A stretch of DNA of 64,000 nucleotides from Collybiopsis luxurians FD-317 M1 (GCA_000827265.1 KN834756.1:1005205-1069204), one strand, 5' to 3'. Shown: positions 12,700 to 24,292, counted from the first letter of the stretch. Notes: generated from the sequence alone by a model not told the origin. Program-made: numbers and translations.

Positions 12700-13693
12700 T
12701 CCCAAAAGCTTTTTGCCCTACCCTCATTTTCCAGACAGTCCACTTCCTCTTCAAACATAGACCAGCATGCAAGCTTGTCCTCGGGACACATATTGTCTAT
12801 GCATGCAGCCACTCAAGCCAATGTTTGGCAAAAAGTGCAAGTTTTTCATCCTTGAACTGAGACAATAGCACCTTGCCATTGCCAACCTTGCTTGTCTTTG
12901 TTTGGGATTTCATATTTTCAGAAACATTCTCAACTAACATCTGTTAAAGTAGAACAAATAGTAATTAGATAGGACACAGGAGAAATATGAATATGTGCAT
13001 TAGATTCATTGCTTCTACTCCCTCTGTCCTCTGCAAAATCCCACTCACACTCTGGATTGTACAGAAGCTCTTCATCTTTGCCATCAAACAGCTTTGATCC
13101 ATCTGGTGGAAAGGTTATCTATTGAGACAATACTCTAATGGAGTAACTTACCATTGTTGCATAACACATCTTGAAGAAAATTGTTCTCCTTGTCAGTGAG
13201 AATTTCTGGCTTTGTCAGGTCAGCTAGGAGGCAGAACACAGCTCAGGTTGAGAGTTACAAAGGTTACACTCACTCACCTCCAGGAGATTCATTGTAAGAA
13301 ACTACTAAAGTCATTGGTGACTGTACAAGAATGCAAATGAACAAAGTGTACTGTGAGGATCTACATTCTCTGCATCATTGGCAGCCTTCCACATTGGAGC
13401 CAGTGCAAACTGAGAAAGCGTCATTAGAAAGGTACTAGTGCCAGGACCCTTCTTGTGGTCTAAGCTGTCACCTAGGGAAACAGTTTGAGTATGAAACTAT
13501 GACCCCAAAAGTGTACTACATTCTACCTTTATCTTTGCATTTCAACCTTGAATTTGCCTAAACAATACCAGCTTCAGCATGCTTCAAACATGGCCTACCA
13601 CCATTAGTGTTGGATGTGAATGCACCCAGAACTTCTCTAGTTGGTGGTTTCTTGCTAGGTTCAAAAGATTGAGCTGGGAACCTTTGTTTCATG
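12700..13693 (-). CDS. hypothetical gene beside Plavaka transposase
   Basis: A minus-strand ATG at about 13,693 opens MKQRFPAQSFEPSKK, with a likely GT-AG intron at about 13,474-13,527 (GTAGAA...CCCTAG) and continuation as GDSLDHKKGPGTSTF. Further left, FKDEKLALFAKHWLEW near 12,800-12,860 may be a later exon. An in-frame TAG occurs near 13,560. No domain is recognised. It runs in the same direction as the transposase and lies downstream of it. Confidence 0.3.
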
Positions 13694-13776
13694 GTGAGAG
13701 ATAGGGAAGGGGAGAATTGGACTCAGTGAAATATTTATAGTCTTCCAATGATGTTATGACTTGAAAACAAAAGGCA

Positions 13777-16700
13777 CTAATATATTGTTTGATAACTGTA
13801 CTTGCTTTGTAGATTGTTGACAAAAAATGAGTCACATTGTTCAAGGATGTTTTGTGTGTCCCAAGCTCTGTCCCAAGTGCTTTTACTGGGAGTGAGCATA
13901 CAAGTTTGCCAAATGTCTGTGAGAGGGATTATGCAGCCTTGGGAAAGGCCATTAGAATTCTTTGCTGGTTCAACACAGTACATGCCTGTATCCTTGTGCA
14001 GAGATTCCTTAAAACAAGTAAACCAAGTTATGTATGGCAATGGCTCTGTTGGCGATTGTAGAGGGGCAGGCTCTCTGAACCCAGTGTGCTCTACATACTG
14101 CAGAAGGCAAAAAATAACATGCAGCCTACCCACTCTGCATCCTGACTGTGATCATCAGCAACACACATATAATTGACAATAGAAATGAGGGTTACCTTGA
14201 ATAGCAGTGGATTCTGCTTCATCTGTGTCCAATACAATGACTGTGTCAAATTGTGAGTTGAGACCCTTCTTGGAGATAGGAGTGGCTTTGAGAATCTCCA
14301 GTACTGCATCTGAATCATCAAACATGTTGAAGGGTAGCAGTTTGAATCGATGCCATATGTCCAATGTAGTAAATGGAAGGGTGCCGTGGAGAGCATGAGG
14401 CTTGGACACCCACTGATGAGGAGGAAGAAGTCAGTTCAGATACAGTTTCAACTCTGGAATGAAACTGAGGGCCAAGTGTGTTATCAGTATTTGAGCTAGA
14501 TTTTTCTTTGGCTCTGCAGGATATTTCAACAAAAACAATTGATTTGATGAGGACAAGGAGGCCCTGCCATCCTTTCTGAGGCCCCATTTCTTCCTAAGTT
14601 TGCCTTCAAGGCTGAGTTCCTCATCTGAATTTATCTCCTCTGTAATGACATTGCAATCTACCCTATCAAGCCAGGATGTAAAAATCATAAGAGGCAATCT
14701 TTTCTTGATGGGACAACCACTTGACCATTTGTGGAAAATGGTCTTGTTTGTTGCTAGACCTCCAGCCTTCCTTAGCAAAATTGATATGCAAGCATTCAAA
14801 CATTTCAGTATTGTAATTATTGGTAGTACCAAGCCAGCAAATGGAGTCAATGTAATGCAGAAGGGAGTGGAATTTAGGAATGTTGAAATCTTCCTGTGGT
14901 TCTGCATCAATGAAATAAGATCTGTACTTGTGCCAGGCTTCAAGTTCCACTCACATGTACCTGAGAGTTTCCTCATCATGAGATAGGTATTGAGTGAGGT
15001 GGATAAAGTGCAATAGACTCCTACAAGCAATGATATCTCTGGAGTCAATTTTGCCAACCAGGCAAGACAGTAGAATTCAAGTGATATGTGTTCACTCTAC
15101 TCCTGAGACTTGACTGAGAGGAGCAATCCCATTATTGAAATGGCGCACACCGAAGGCAGGAGGAAGTGACCTGATCCTACAGTCCAATTCTTCTTCTCCC
15201 ATTATCTCCTGTATCCAGCCAATAAGATGTTTAAGAACTCCCTGATACAACTGGTGAAGAACATCTGGAGCCACGCAGCAGTGTATGTCCACAAGAGGGA
15301 ATCCCACCCAGAAAGGCTCAAGCAACATCATTCTCCATGCACAAGGCATGGGCAGTTGTAGCCTTTCCATGAGAGACAAGTCTTGCCTCTCAAATGACTT
15401 CAAAAGTCCATCTCTGCCTTTGAGGTTCACTGGGTTTGATAAGTTGAAGTTCTGCAGCTTTTTGACAACATTTAGGACATGTTCCATACTTGGTGCAGGT
15501 GACGAGGCATTGCTCTGGATAATCAGCAACGTAAGCTGTGAGAATAGGATAGACCCTTCTCACAGCACCATCACCTCCTACCATCTCTATGCCTTGTCCT
15601 CCAGGATTGCTAGCTGCCTTGAGAGGCTGCAGGACAACAGTCATGGATCTGTGAAAAATCTCATCGTTGCATAGTCGTAAAGCTGTTTTAGAAAGGCCCT
15701 CTTTTGAGGGTTTGTCCACAGAAAGGTATGCAATCATAACACAAGCCCTAGTACCAGGCTTGCATTGCAGAGACTTTGGGATATTACCGAGGGCGAGGTA
15801 CACAGGGTAGGCTGCCTTATTTCTGGAAAATTGAGTAAGCTGGGTCTTGTCCAATGCGATGATAACAGGAGCTACAGTTCTGCCTTCAGGTATAGCTTCC
15901 TCAAAAGATTTTCAGCACACTGAAAGAAACACCATATCCCCATACATACCTGTGCTGCATTCCAAAGTCCACCAGTCCACATCTCTGAAAATATCCTCTC
16001 CTCCTCAGTCTGCTTTTTGCCTCAAAATAATTTGGCAGGTTTATAAACAAGATCTTTGGCAAAGGCAGAATCTCTCCAGAGTCCTTTGATTGCCTCTGTG
16101 GGATCCCAGTGGCAAACAACAAAGTACTCATTGGGCCTATTGTTGAAAAAAAGGTGTTTTGTATATCATGATCTGCATTGTTCCAGTATTGTATCCACCT
16201 TCTGAAGCATAGATTGTGAATTCACAAACAACAGCTCTAAGCAATCCTTAACCTTGTTTTTTTTTTTTTGAATTCAGTACTGTTTGAAGATCAAATGAAA
16301 GTAGAGCTATCTGAGGAATCTGCAGCAGCTGGTCAAAGGACTTCCAAGAGATTTTCTCTTTTATCACCCACTGGGCCAATTCCCACTCAATGCAACTGCT
16401 AAATGGTGCATATGCCAGATGGGCTGGAGCTTCTGCTTCCCCAAAAAGTGATTTCCAATGAGTGTGAACCATTGGCTCTCACCTGTACACTTTCCCCACA
16501 CTTGGATGCCATCAGTAAGTTCTCAATTGTGTATCATCATCAACAAGGGTACAATGTGTATGATGATACGCTGCAGGGGATGGGACAGAGTCAGATGCTG
16601 CTTCTCCTGAGACAATGTTGAGGTCTGGATTAGGAATGAAATCAAAGATCTCTTCCAGCTCTGAGAAGTCAAAGCTCTCCAGCAGTGCTCATGCAGATGC

Positions 16701-17087
16701 ATCCACAGATTGTGAGAGTAGAGCTTCATTTTCTTTATCTTCAAGGTCCTCAACCTGCTCTGTTTCCTCACTACTAATGCTCACATGGTTGTCCAAGTCA
16801 GATCTGTCTTCTTGATCAATGACCATGTCCTTAGATGAAGGCAAGTCATCGATGTCCACATTCTGGATCTGGACAGACAGTACTTCTAGAACTGAAGGAT
16901 GCAGGGAGGAAAGGTTGGCAGCGGCACAAGGCAATTTATGCGCCATCTCAGAAAACTGTAGAATGACCTTTTGTTCCTGTTCCACATAATACTGATGATG
17001 AGCATCATCTTCCTTCAATCTAATGTGAGCAGCATGGTCCTGGACTCACTTGAATGTCTGCTTGCAAACAAAACATTGAAAAGACAT
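13777..17087 (-). pseudogene. Plavaka-type DNA transposase
   Basis: The start is ATG 17,087 (MSFQCFVCKQTF), a C2H2 finger (C-x2-C...H-x2-H). Then follow an acidic linker, a YAPFSSCIEWELAQWVI block (about 16,370-16,420), LDKTQLTQFSRNKAAYPVYL and ALGNIPKSLQCKP (15,775-15,860), the metal-binding CTKYGTCPKCC (15,455-15,485), LEPFWVGFPLVDIHCCVAPD and VLHQLYQGVLKHLIGW (15,215-15,320), FNIPKFHSLLHYID (near 14,880), TEMFECLHINFAKEGWR (near 14,785), and a C-terminal ITWFTCFKESLHKDTGMY to FFVNNLQSKYSY block (13,790-14,010). This is the typical domain order of Plavaka transposases of agaricomycetes, which act in the nucleus to cut and paste their element. Stops near 17,045 and 15,090 and frame changes near 14,450 and 14,150 indicate a pseudogene, although some may be introns. 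Confidence 0.85.
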
Positions 17088-17610
17088 GATATGTAGTGGA
17101 TGAAGACAGGATTTTCTTGAAGGAATGAAAGCTGAAACTTCTAGAGAGGCTTGTGCTCAGTAGACACAGATAAAAGGACCTAGGGTAGTTCAGGGAAGAC
17201 AATGCAGAACAACAGGATATTGAAAGCTGAACTTCCAAGACTTCTGGTGAGTAGACTTGAACTTGAGTTTTTCCTAATCAGTTAAAGGCTTTCTAAAAGA
17301 GAAAAAGACAGAATAGTGGTGTGTCTCCCACAAGGCTTATGCTTGGGGAAGACACTGACTAGTAAGATGGATAAAGTAAGATGAAAAGAATGCAAAGTCA
17401 GAAGCGCCCAGTGTGAACTTTATAAGTGCCTTCGGCACTCATTGGCACTTATCAACTTATCATACAGTTCCTTTCTAGGCAATTTTTGGGTATGTGGACC
17501 AGACTATAATTGTTACAAAGACTAAACCTTCCTAACAGTACAGTAAAGATAAGTAATATGACTCTCCAAATCATATCCTAAGTCCATATTCATCAAATGT
17601 AAATCCATAA
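17088..17610. other. spacer between transposase and deaminase-like gene
   Basis: No gene is supported here. A GCCTTCGGCACTCATTGGCACTTAT-type stretch near 17,430 contains short direct and inverted GGCAC words, and the region is otherwise AT-rich. It probably holds the transposase promoter and the 3' region of the deaminase gene. Confidence 0.35.
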
Positions 17611-18386
17611 TCAATTGGCACTGTACTGCAATATTGCAGGAGAGATGGCCGTGTACATTATCTTCCCACTCAGGGGGTGTTTCAGGTCCAACTTGTGATT
17701 TTGGATAACCTCAAGAAGACTGTTGTGAAGCTTGCGCAATGTATGGTTGGGAACACCAAAAGGAGGTATCCAGGGAAGAAAGGTGGAGTGTTTTCCAGGA
17801 AACACTAAATACAGCTTGTTGTTCTGGCACTTGAGGTCTTCTTTCAACATCCAACAGAGGCAGCAACACTTGTTGTCAGTGCAGACAGGGAGTTCAATGG
17901 TCTGTGTAATAAAAGTCAGAGAATCAGTACCTGAGTTGAATGAGACAAGATGATGTTACTTGCAGTTACAAATATTTCATTGGCAGGTTCATGGTAAGTG
18001 TATCCAATTAAAGCCACTTCTGCATGGATAGTGGCACAGCATGCCATTTCCCAAAGCTGAGTGATTATTTTGGGGTCCAGAGGGTGAGGCAAAATCTCAT
18101 TGAGAACAGCAATAACTTCCTGATCACTGCATTCAGAAAGTCTGACAACATCAGAGTGATATTGATCAATATGAAGAGTCCTGTTGTTGAAATATCTTGA
18201 GAAGTGATTCCATAAAGAAATGCTCAACATATAATAGCTCATAACCTTACAGAGCAGTCTCAAAGCACACACTGCAGATGTTTCATGAGTTTCTTGGATG
18301 AACACTAGAAAGAGGGGAAGAAATGAATAGTTGACAAAATGAGGATAAAACTTACACTCGGAATAATCAAGCAATTGTTGGTCCAC
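17611..18386 (-). CDS. OTT_1508-like (cytidine-deaminase fold) protein
   Basis: The upstream exon carries CCATIHAEVALIGYTYHEPA; HAE (codons 18,026-18,018) would supply the zinc-ligand His and the catalytic Glu. A GT-AG intron at about 17,900-17,965 (GTAACT...CACAG) leads to ELPVCTDNKCCCLCWMLKED, whose Cys pair (17,854-17,868) would complete the zinc site. A C-terminal FPGKHSTFLPWIPPFGVP block follows and ends in a stop at 17,611. The HAE plus C-x2-C layout and the PWIPP tail match the OTT_1508-like deaminase family abundant in basidiomycetes. The 5' end is unclear: an open frame continues to 18,577 but enters the fold-back element. The substrate is unknown. Confidence 0.65.
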
Positions 18387-18477
18387 TAGCCTTGAACCAC
18401 TGGCACTCCAATTTGGGGCTGCCCAATGTGAGAAAACAGACCAACTGGGAATACATGAAATGCATCTGGTCCACCAG

Positions 18478-19045
18478 ATCCAGTAAAGCTAATGCAAAAA
18501 ACCCTGATATGTGTTGTAGACTGTTTTGCAAAGGCTAGCAATAGGCCTTTGGTCATGTGCCATGACTCATCTGACACTCACAGTGATGAGCCAGCATGTT
18601 GTTTTGCAAAACACAGATAAAGCAATGTTGAGGGCACCTCTTGTTAAGGTTAGCACTTGTGCTAACCCTAGCACTAAAGAGGTGTCCGAAACATTGCCAA
18701 ACCTTAGGAAGAACTTAGGTTAGGGTTTAGGGTTGGTTAGAGGTTAGGGCTGGTTAGGGGTTGGGTTAGGGTCTAGGGGTTCAAGTATATAGTCCATTAA
18801 ATTATAAGGGGGGGGGGTCTCAGTTTTTTCCCATGGTGCCTCATTCTTGAGATATAAGCATTTTAATTTTTTCCAAATTGAGTAATCAGGTCATTTTGCA
18901 AAACAGATTCTGAGCAATCTGAGCATGTGACTTTTCAGATATAGTGTAGTGGATGAGTCACAGCCCATGAACAAAGGCCTATCACCAGCTTTTGCAAAAC
19001 AGTCTATGATACATATTGGGGTTTTTTGCATTGGCTTTACCAGAT
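18478..19045. repeat. fold-back element with arms of about 150 bp
   Basis: The arm at about 18,478-18,640 is an imperfect inverted copy of the arm at 18,893-19,045. Both contain GCAAAAAACC, GACTGTTTTGCAAAAGC-like, AATAGGCCTTTG/GATAGGCCTTTG and TTTTGCAAAACA words. The loop contains the perfect palindrome GTTAGCAC-TT-GTGCTAAC (about 18,650) and a block of TTAGGG-like units. No ORF is supported. It is most likely a non-autonomous fold-back or MITE-type element. Confidence 0.7.
18714..18783 (+). repeat. degenerate TTAGGG-like tandem array
   Basis: About 70 bp are made of TTAGGG, TTTAGGG, TTGGTTAG and TTAGGGG words, resembling decayed fungal telomere repeat. It lies inside the loop of the fold-back element, not at a chromosome end. 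Confidence 0.6.
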
Positions 19046-19288
19046 CAGCTGCCTGGTCATCCTTTTGGTATAACTGGTTTGCTTCTCTTCATGAGACATA
19101 AACAGAAGATACTATAGAAGGAGCTGGAATCAAAATGTACCAGCAGCCACAAGCTCTCAGTAAAACTGTGGGATAGGGAGGGAGAAGAGATGCTTGAGAA
19201 CTCATTGTAGCATGTGCAGAGTGGCAATCAGCAGGGTGATACTTTGAGTGCTGATTTGCCCAGGCAAGGTTGATATTACCCTCCGTAC

Positions 19289-19603
19289 CTAAACATTGGC
19301 ATCAGTTTGGGAAGGTACAGTCTCGAGCAATTCCTTTTTGAGTTGTGACCAGATATGTTTGAACAATGTAATCCAGTTGTTAATATTAGATTTGTCAAGT
19401 GAGTACTTGTATTCCCCCCAATCCTGAACTACTGTGCTGTCTGCTTCCACAAACTTGTTCACTAGTCTATATTCAAGCTCCTCCAACTTAATCCTGAAGG
19501 AACATGACCAAAGAACTTTGAGTTTCAAAATTGATTTGAGGCAATTTTTGATAATAGTAAATGGCAACATCCCCCATTGCTCACAGAACATTTTGACCTG
19601 CAA
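19289..19603 (-). CDS. hypothetical ORF
   Basis: A 104-codon minus-strand ORF contains KLEELEYRLVNKFVEAD and WITLFKHIWSQLKKELLE, both amphipathic. No domain is recognised. It may be an exon of the gene upstream of the deaminase, cut off by the fold-back element. The flanks give no start signal. Confidence 0.3.
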   Translation of the reverse strand: MQVKMFCEQWGMLPFTIIKNCLKSILKLKVLWSCSFRIKLEELEYRLVNKFVEADSTVVQDWGEYKYSLDKSNINNWITLFKHIWSQLKKELLETVPSQTDANV

Positions 19604-21146
19604 GCCAAGATTCCAAAAAGCTCAATGATGGATAAAAAAAACAAACTTGCTGAGATATTCAGCTCAATTTTCCGATTGCATTGTTAGACCCCAAATCACT
19701 ACCACTCCTTCTACCCTTTCTTGCATTCCATCTCTCTGTCCTTTCCTCATCAATACACACCCTCTAAATTGTCAACACTGTGACATGGTGCATCTTCCCA
19801 TGGGGTTATGTGTTCCTTACCATTAATCAATATAGTTACAAAACACCCATCAATCTATATAAGCCCAGAAGCGAACCCAAGGGAGGCATGTTGGAATTAC
19901 TGTAACTTTGTCTACTTCCCCCACTGTCTTCTCTTCTGTTTTGTTACTCTGTAATCTCATTTTGTACATCCTCAATACATTTACTTTGTTCTGTTTAGTG
20001 TCATTCAGACCTCTCGCAAGCTTTGACTTGATACTTCTGAACTCTCGCAGCTCCAAATTTGTACCAACAACTTCATCGCTGCCCTCTCCCCTTAATTTGC
20101 CAATACCTACCACCTATCAGGGGTTATTTGCCTTTATTCAGTCACTTTCACATCTAGTCTACACATTTCTCACTTCTGAATGTGGTTGTCAAGTAATTTG
20201 TGGCTTCCTTTCATATGCAGGCCCTTTGTAAAACCCTGCTACTAAGCTACTACAGCAAAACTTGATGTAATCATCAATACTACCTACACTATCTGACTCT
20301 TCTCCAAATCTAGTTCTGGTCCTAGCATCATGCTCATATCTAATTGTCAAAGACTGGATGAATACACAGGCCTATCTCTTGATGGTCAAATAGAGATTAA
20401 AACTATAGATGTTGATCTAGAAGCTATCACTCTTCTGGACTGAGCCATGTTTGATAGATCAGAAAATGCTGGAGTTGCTGGAAACTCTCAGTGGGGATTG
20501 GATGTTGGAATGTTAGAAGATAACTGGAATCCCTATGATCTTTCAGCACCAGAAATGGAAAGGAATGAGAGGGCAGTGACTCAGAATGTGAGGTAAGTAA
20601 TTGTTGATTGTTGATTGTTGATTGTTGATTTTTGTTCTCAGTTCATTAATTAAAACAATGTAGCCAGGTCCTGAATATAACTGGAAAGAAGAGAAAGAAT
20701 GGCTTGAAACTCAGACTTAAGAATCTTCTGAGAAACCTCAAAAACCTCACCTAAAACCAAAGGCAAAAACTCATCCAAACACTGTATAAATATTATATAC
20801 ATAATCATTGTCTTGTTCTGATTCTTCTAATATGTTGAGGTAGATGATAGACACGAGACCTGCCTGAACACTACTTATTCTGTTTGCAGTATACATCTGC
20901 AATTGCAGTTTGATACTTTTATTTTTCCTTGTACTTTCTAACCTGGGTTCGTAGGTGCTCAGGTGAAAGTTTTCCATTACCTATGGATATCATTTATATG
21001 TATTACTCCTAAATTAGTTCCTCAGTTGTTCAAACTCTCTTGTGTGCTTTGAGGGTGAGTTGACATGGTTGTACTTGATTCATTATATACTGATGTATTT
21101 ACTTAGACTACATACTTTTCCAGTACATATCAATATACAGGTTGTT
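19604..21146. other. stretch without a recognised gene
   Basis: The stretch contains a TATA-like CTATATAAGC (19,854), C/T-rich sequence to 20,230, a possible plus-strand exon at about 20,330-20,594 (RLDEYTGLSLDGQ, SQWGLDVGMLEDNW) followed by a GTAAGT...TTCTCAG intron-like piece, and AT-rich sequence to 21,146. It may include a solo LTR or gene relics, but none could be delimited. Confidence 0.3.
20600..20633 (+). repeat. TTGATTG heptanucleotide microsatellite
   Basis: There are about four and a half copies of a 7-bp TTGATTG unit, inside an intron-like GTAAGT...CAG stretch. Confidence 0.8.
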
Positions 21147-23147
21147 CACACTGTCCGTATGATTTAAAAATCAAGACAGAAGGGGACTCAGCCCCTCCTT
21201 TTGGGAAACTCTATAACATGTCAGAAATGGAACTAAAAGCCCTAAAGGATTATATCAATGATATGCTAGGGAAAGGGTTTATTAGAGCCTCCAACTTGCC
21301 TGCTGGGGCTCCAGTTCTATTTGTAAAAAAGAAGGATGGAAGCCTAAGGTTTTGTGTTGACTATTGGGCTTGAATCAAATCACAAGGAAGAATAGGTATC
21401 CCTTACCCCTCATAGAACCACTCGTTGACCACCTACAAAGGGCAAAATACTTTACAAAACTCAATTTGAGAGCAGGATATAATAATGTCCAAATAGCGGA
21501 AGGCCACAAATGGAAAACAGTGATTCGTACATGATATGGATCCTACAAAATGTTGGTCATGCCCTTCAGATTAACAAATGCCCCCTTGGCTTTCCAATTT
21601 TTGATGAATGACATTTTCCATGATTTACTTGATGTATGCATGGTTAATTACTTGGATGACATTCTCATTTATTTGGATGACAAAAAAACCCATGAGGAAC
21701 AAGTCCGAAAGGTATTACAAAGGCTACGAGACAACCACCTACATGTGAAACCAGAAAAATGCAGTTTTGATACTGACACAGTTGAATATCTGGTGGTAAT
21801 AATAAATCCCAAAGGAGTGTCGATGGATCAATCCAAAGTCAAAGCCATAACATCTTGGCCAGTTCCATGGAATATAAAAGAACTGCAATCATTCTTGGGT
21901 TTTGCAAATTTCTATTGCAGATTTATGGACAATTATAGTGGCATAATGAAAGCCCTAACATCACTACTGCAAAAGGATGCTATTTGGTATTGGGACAAGT
22001 TGTGTCAAAAGTTTTTTGACTTATTAAAAAATGCCTTTACACATGCCCCGGTGCTACATCATTTTGATCCAGAACTTCCTATTATTCTGGAATGCAACAC
22101 ATCAGATTGGGCAATAGCAGGAATATTGTCTCAGCTGGATCCAAAAACTGGAGAAATACATCCAATTGCTTTTCATACTTGATCCATGATACCAGCTGAA
22201 ATAAATTACAATATTTACAACAAGGAATTACTGGCTATTGTGGAATGTTTGAAAGTTTGGAGAGCCTATTGTGACAGGTCGAGATTCCAAATCCAAGTTT
22301 ATTCTGATCACAATAACCTTCAGTGGTTTACGACTACCAAACAGCTGTCGGCAAGACAGGCGAGGTGGTCAGAGGCATTGTCAGGATTCGACTTCCAAAT
22401 CAACTATAGACCAGGAACTTTGGGAGCAAAACCAGATGCTTTGACGAGACGAGCAGATGTATACCCAAAGAAAGGAATTGATAGGGACTCTGCAGGAGCA
22501 GGAAGAGAGCAAATATTGATTCCTCCAGAATGACTCAATGCAGCATTGCTGTTGAATGAGGATTTGTTATTAGAATGGATTCGAAAGGCAGAACAAGATG
22601 AGTTCATGCGAGACACAATAAAGCAGATTCAAGAAGGAAAGATTAAAAATGTGGTATTCAAAAATGGGTTGCTTAAACAACAAGGTCATATATATGTCCC
22701 TAACAACACAGAACTTTGACAAGACATACTATCTGCCTATCACGATCATGCACTCAGAGGACATCCAGGCAAGAAGAAAACAAAAAAGATACTCAATCAG
22801 TTGTTCTTTTGGAAAAGAAGCAGCAAGGACATACATCACTATGTACAAAGCTGCCATACTTGTATAAGATCCAAGGCTAGAAGAACTCTGATATGGGAAT
22901 TTGAAACCTCTACCCATTGGGCAAAGACCCTGGAGCTCAATCTCAATGGACCATATAGTGCAACTCCTGAAAGCAGGAAAGAAACAATTTGATGCAATCC
23001 TAGTAGTAGATCAGCTCATGAAACAAGCCATCTATATTCCCTGTCACACAACAGACACTGCGAAGGAGTTTACAAGACTATTCCTTGAAAATGTATTCTC
23101 AAAACATGGGCTACCAGTGGATATTGTTTTGGATTGGGGAAGCTTGT
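21147..23147 (+). pseudogene. pol: pol 3' part of copy A: RT, RNase H, partial integrase
   Basis: The reading resumes at the point where copy B continues. RT keeps its YLDD catalytic motif at 21,649-21,660 inside NYLDDILIYLDD. RNase H follows (ILECNTSDWAIAGILSQLD, 22,088-22,140; [15 protein letters not shown], about 22,215-22,260). The integrase has the HHCC finger region (22,740-22,865) and the D-containing SISMDHI-type start (written LNLNGPYS in one frame, SMDHIVQLLKAGK in the other, 22,945). It ends at LDWGSLF, 23,147, before the catalytic Glu. A one-base deletion near 21,371 and several TGA codons inactivate it. Confidence 0.9.
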
Positions 23148-23640
23148 TTGCAGCTGCCCTGGCTCCCATGATATCCTTAGCTGATGGAGATGTTACTGCG
23201 GCTACTGTGGAAGAGGGACATAATGAGAAATGTAAAGTGAGCGAGGAAGTAGCAGGGGCACCCTCAAAGAAAAAGTGAGCTCTTATGCAGACTCAAGTCA
23301 TTCCCCAGTCTGATCTGCTGAAAAGAGCAAAACATGTGCTGAATGGTCAGGGACCTGCTGCTCCAGGATGCCGCAGTACTCAGGAAAGGCACCAAGTTAG
23401 TTGTGATGGTCAACTGCAGATGCTGACAGAGAGAGGTGTTACCAACTCAGGGGCAAAACCTGGCTGGGAGTATATAGTAGTACCAGTTTCCCCCCTCAAA
23501 CTTCATCTACCAATGTAAGATATTTAAAATATACAATTTGTACATTCAATCCCTGATTGAACTTGAATGCATTCAAACTGTTTGAACTGAGGTGCATAAT
23601 TTTGCCTCTTCTCAGTTCTTAAACAGGTTCAAACTGTCTG
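23148..23640. other. rearranged junction sequence
   Basis: The plus frame from the integrase runs on to a stop at 23,278 through sequence unrelated to copy B. The rest is unremarkable except for short TTTGAACTG/TTCAAACTG words near 23,575-23,640. No gene is recognised. Confidence 0.3.
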
Positions 23641-23847
23641 ACCATCTGTTTGAGGGTGATATGCTGTTGAGAGATGAGACTTGATACCAAGTATCTTACA
23701 CAATTCCTTCCAAAACTGGGAGATGAACAAGCTTCCCCAATCCCAGATGATATCCACTGGTAGCCCATGTTTTGAGAATCTATTTTTGAGAAACAGCCTT
23801 GCAAAATCCTTTGCAGTGTCTGTCATGTGACAGGGAATATAGATGCT
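23641..23847 (-). pseudogene. inverted 207-bp fragment of family 1 integrase
   Basis: Minus-strand reading gives IYIPCHMTDTAKDF, HGLPVDIIWDWGSLF, FWKELCKILGIKSHLS and HPQTDGQT, the central part of the family 1 integrase core. It overlaps the last ~100 bp of copy A in content but differs from it at several positions, so it comes from another copy. Confidence 0.85.
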
Positions 23848-23888
23848 ACTGCATCGCCTGCTACATCTGCCTCTGCATTGTCTCATTT

Positions 23889-24292
23889 GAGTTGTCAGAA
23901 TTGGAAAGGCATCTTCATCTCCTTCAGAGCCTGAGCCATCAACGCAGGCTCTAGATTGACCATTTTTGAAGGATGTTTGATTGCCACAGGAAATGGGTGA
24001 TGGTCAGTATCATAGAAGTTGCTGGGTGTTTGCATGAGTTCTTCCCATGGAAGTGACTCTCCTGTGAATTGCTGAGCTGCAGACATATGTTAGCAGTATT
24101 CAACAGTTGCCATGAACCAAGAATGCACCCCAGGTTAGCTCAAAAAACCAGAAATCAGCTCACAAAAGACTTCTCCACTGGTGTGAACCAGATCAACTGT
24201 GGGAAACTTGGGAACCTGTCCTTGTCCCGAGTGAAGGAGTTGAGATAGCCATTGAAGGGAAGCAACTTGTTGGCACATTGCTCGAAAGGTCC
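23889..24292 (-). pseudogene. 3' part of hypothetical gene split by copy B
   Basis: Continuing from 37,415 across the excised copy B and one GGTCC duplication, the minus strand reads IEKFIGP then FEQCANKLLPFNG, FTRDKDRFPSFPQ and IWFTPVEKSFVS before a TGA near 24,155. It is the C-terminal part of an uncharacterised agaricomycete family. It ends near the inverted integrase fragment. Confidence 0.55.
24288..24292. repeat. target site duplication GGTCC (left) of copy B
   Basis: GGTCC precedes the 5' LTR and recurs at 37,410-37,414 after the 3' LTR, the 5-bp duplication expected of Ty3/gypsy integrase. Confidence 0.9.

Larger units (their letters stand above)
12618..21146. mobile_element. about 8.5-kb insert in copy A carrying a Plavaka transposon and cargo
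   Basis: The insert is defined by comparing copy A with uninterrupted copy B. It holds, from right to left on the minus strand, a hypothetical ORF (19,289-19,603), a fold-back element (18.48-19.05 kb), a deaminase-like gene, the Plavaka transposase and another hypothetical gene. Clear terminal inverted repeats are not visible: left text starts TCTACTCAATATAAG and right text ends CAATATACAGGTTGTT. It may be one large transposon with cargo or several nested events. Confidence 0.6.
5898..23147 (+). mobile_element. Ty3/gypsy family 1, copy A (interrupted, 3' end lost)
   Basis: The element runs from a 5' LTR (5,898-6,594) through gag and pol. It is split between about 12,617 and 21,147 by an insert of about 8.5 kb. 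Flanking sequence resumes so that the copy B text CCTCCACAC-CGTCCGTAC is reconstituted, with CACAC on both sides as a possible target duplication. The integrase region ends abruptly at 23,147 after GGAAGCTTGTT. Chromodomain, antisense module and 3' LTR are missing. Copy A keeps the zinc knuckle and protease that copy B lost. Confidence 0.9.

Noticed and set aside
18714..18783. True chromosome-end telomere
   Set aside because: Only about 70 degenerate bp, inside a fold-back element with genes on both sides.
22901..23278. Intact integrase-fusion protein from copy A
   Set aside because: The frame simply runs past a rearrangement breakpoint at 23,147 into unrelated sequence.
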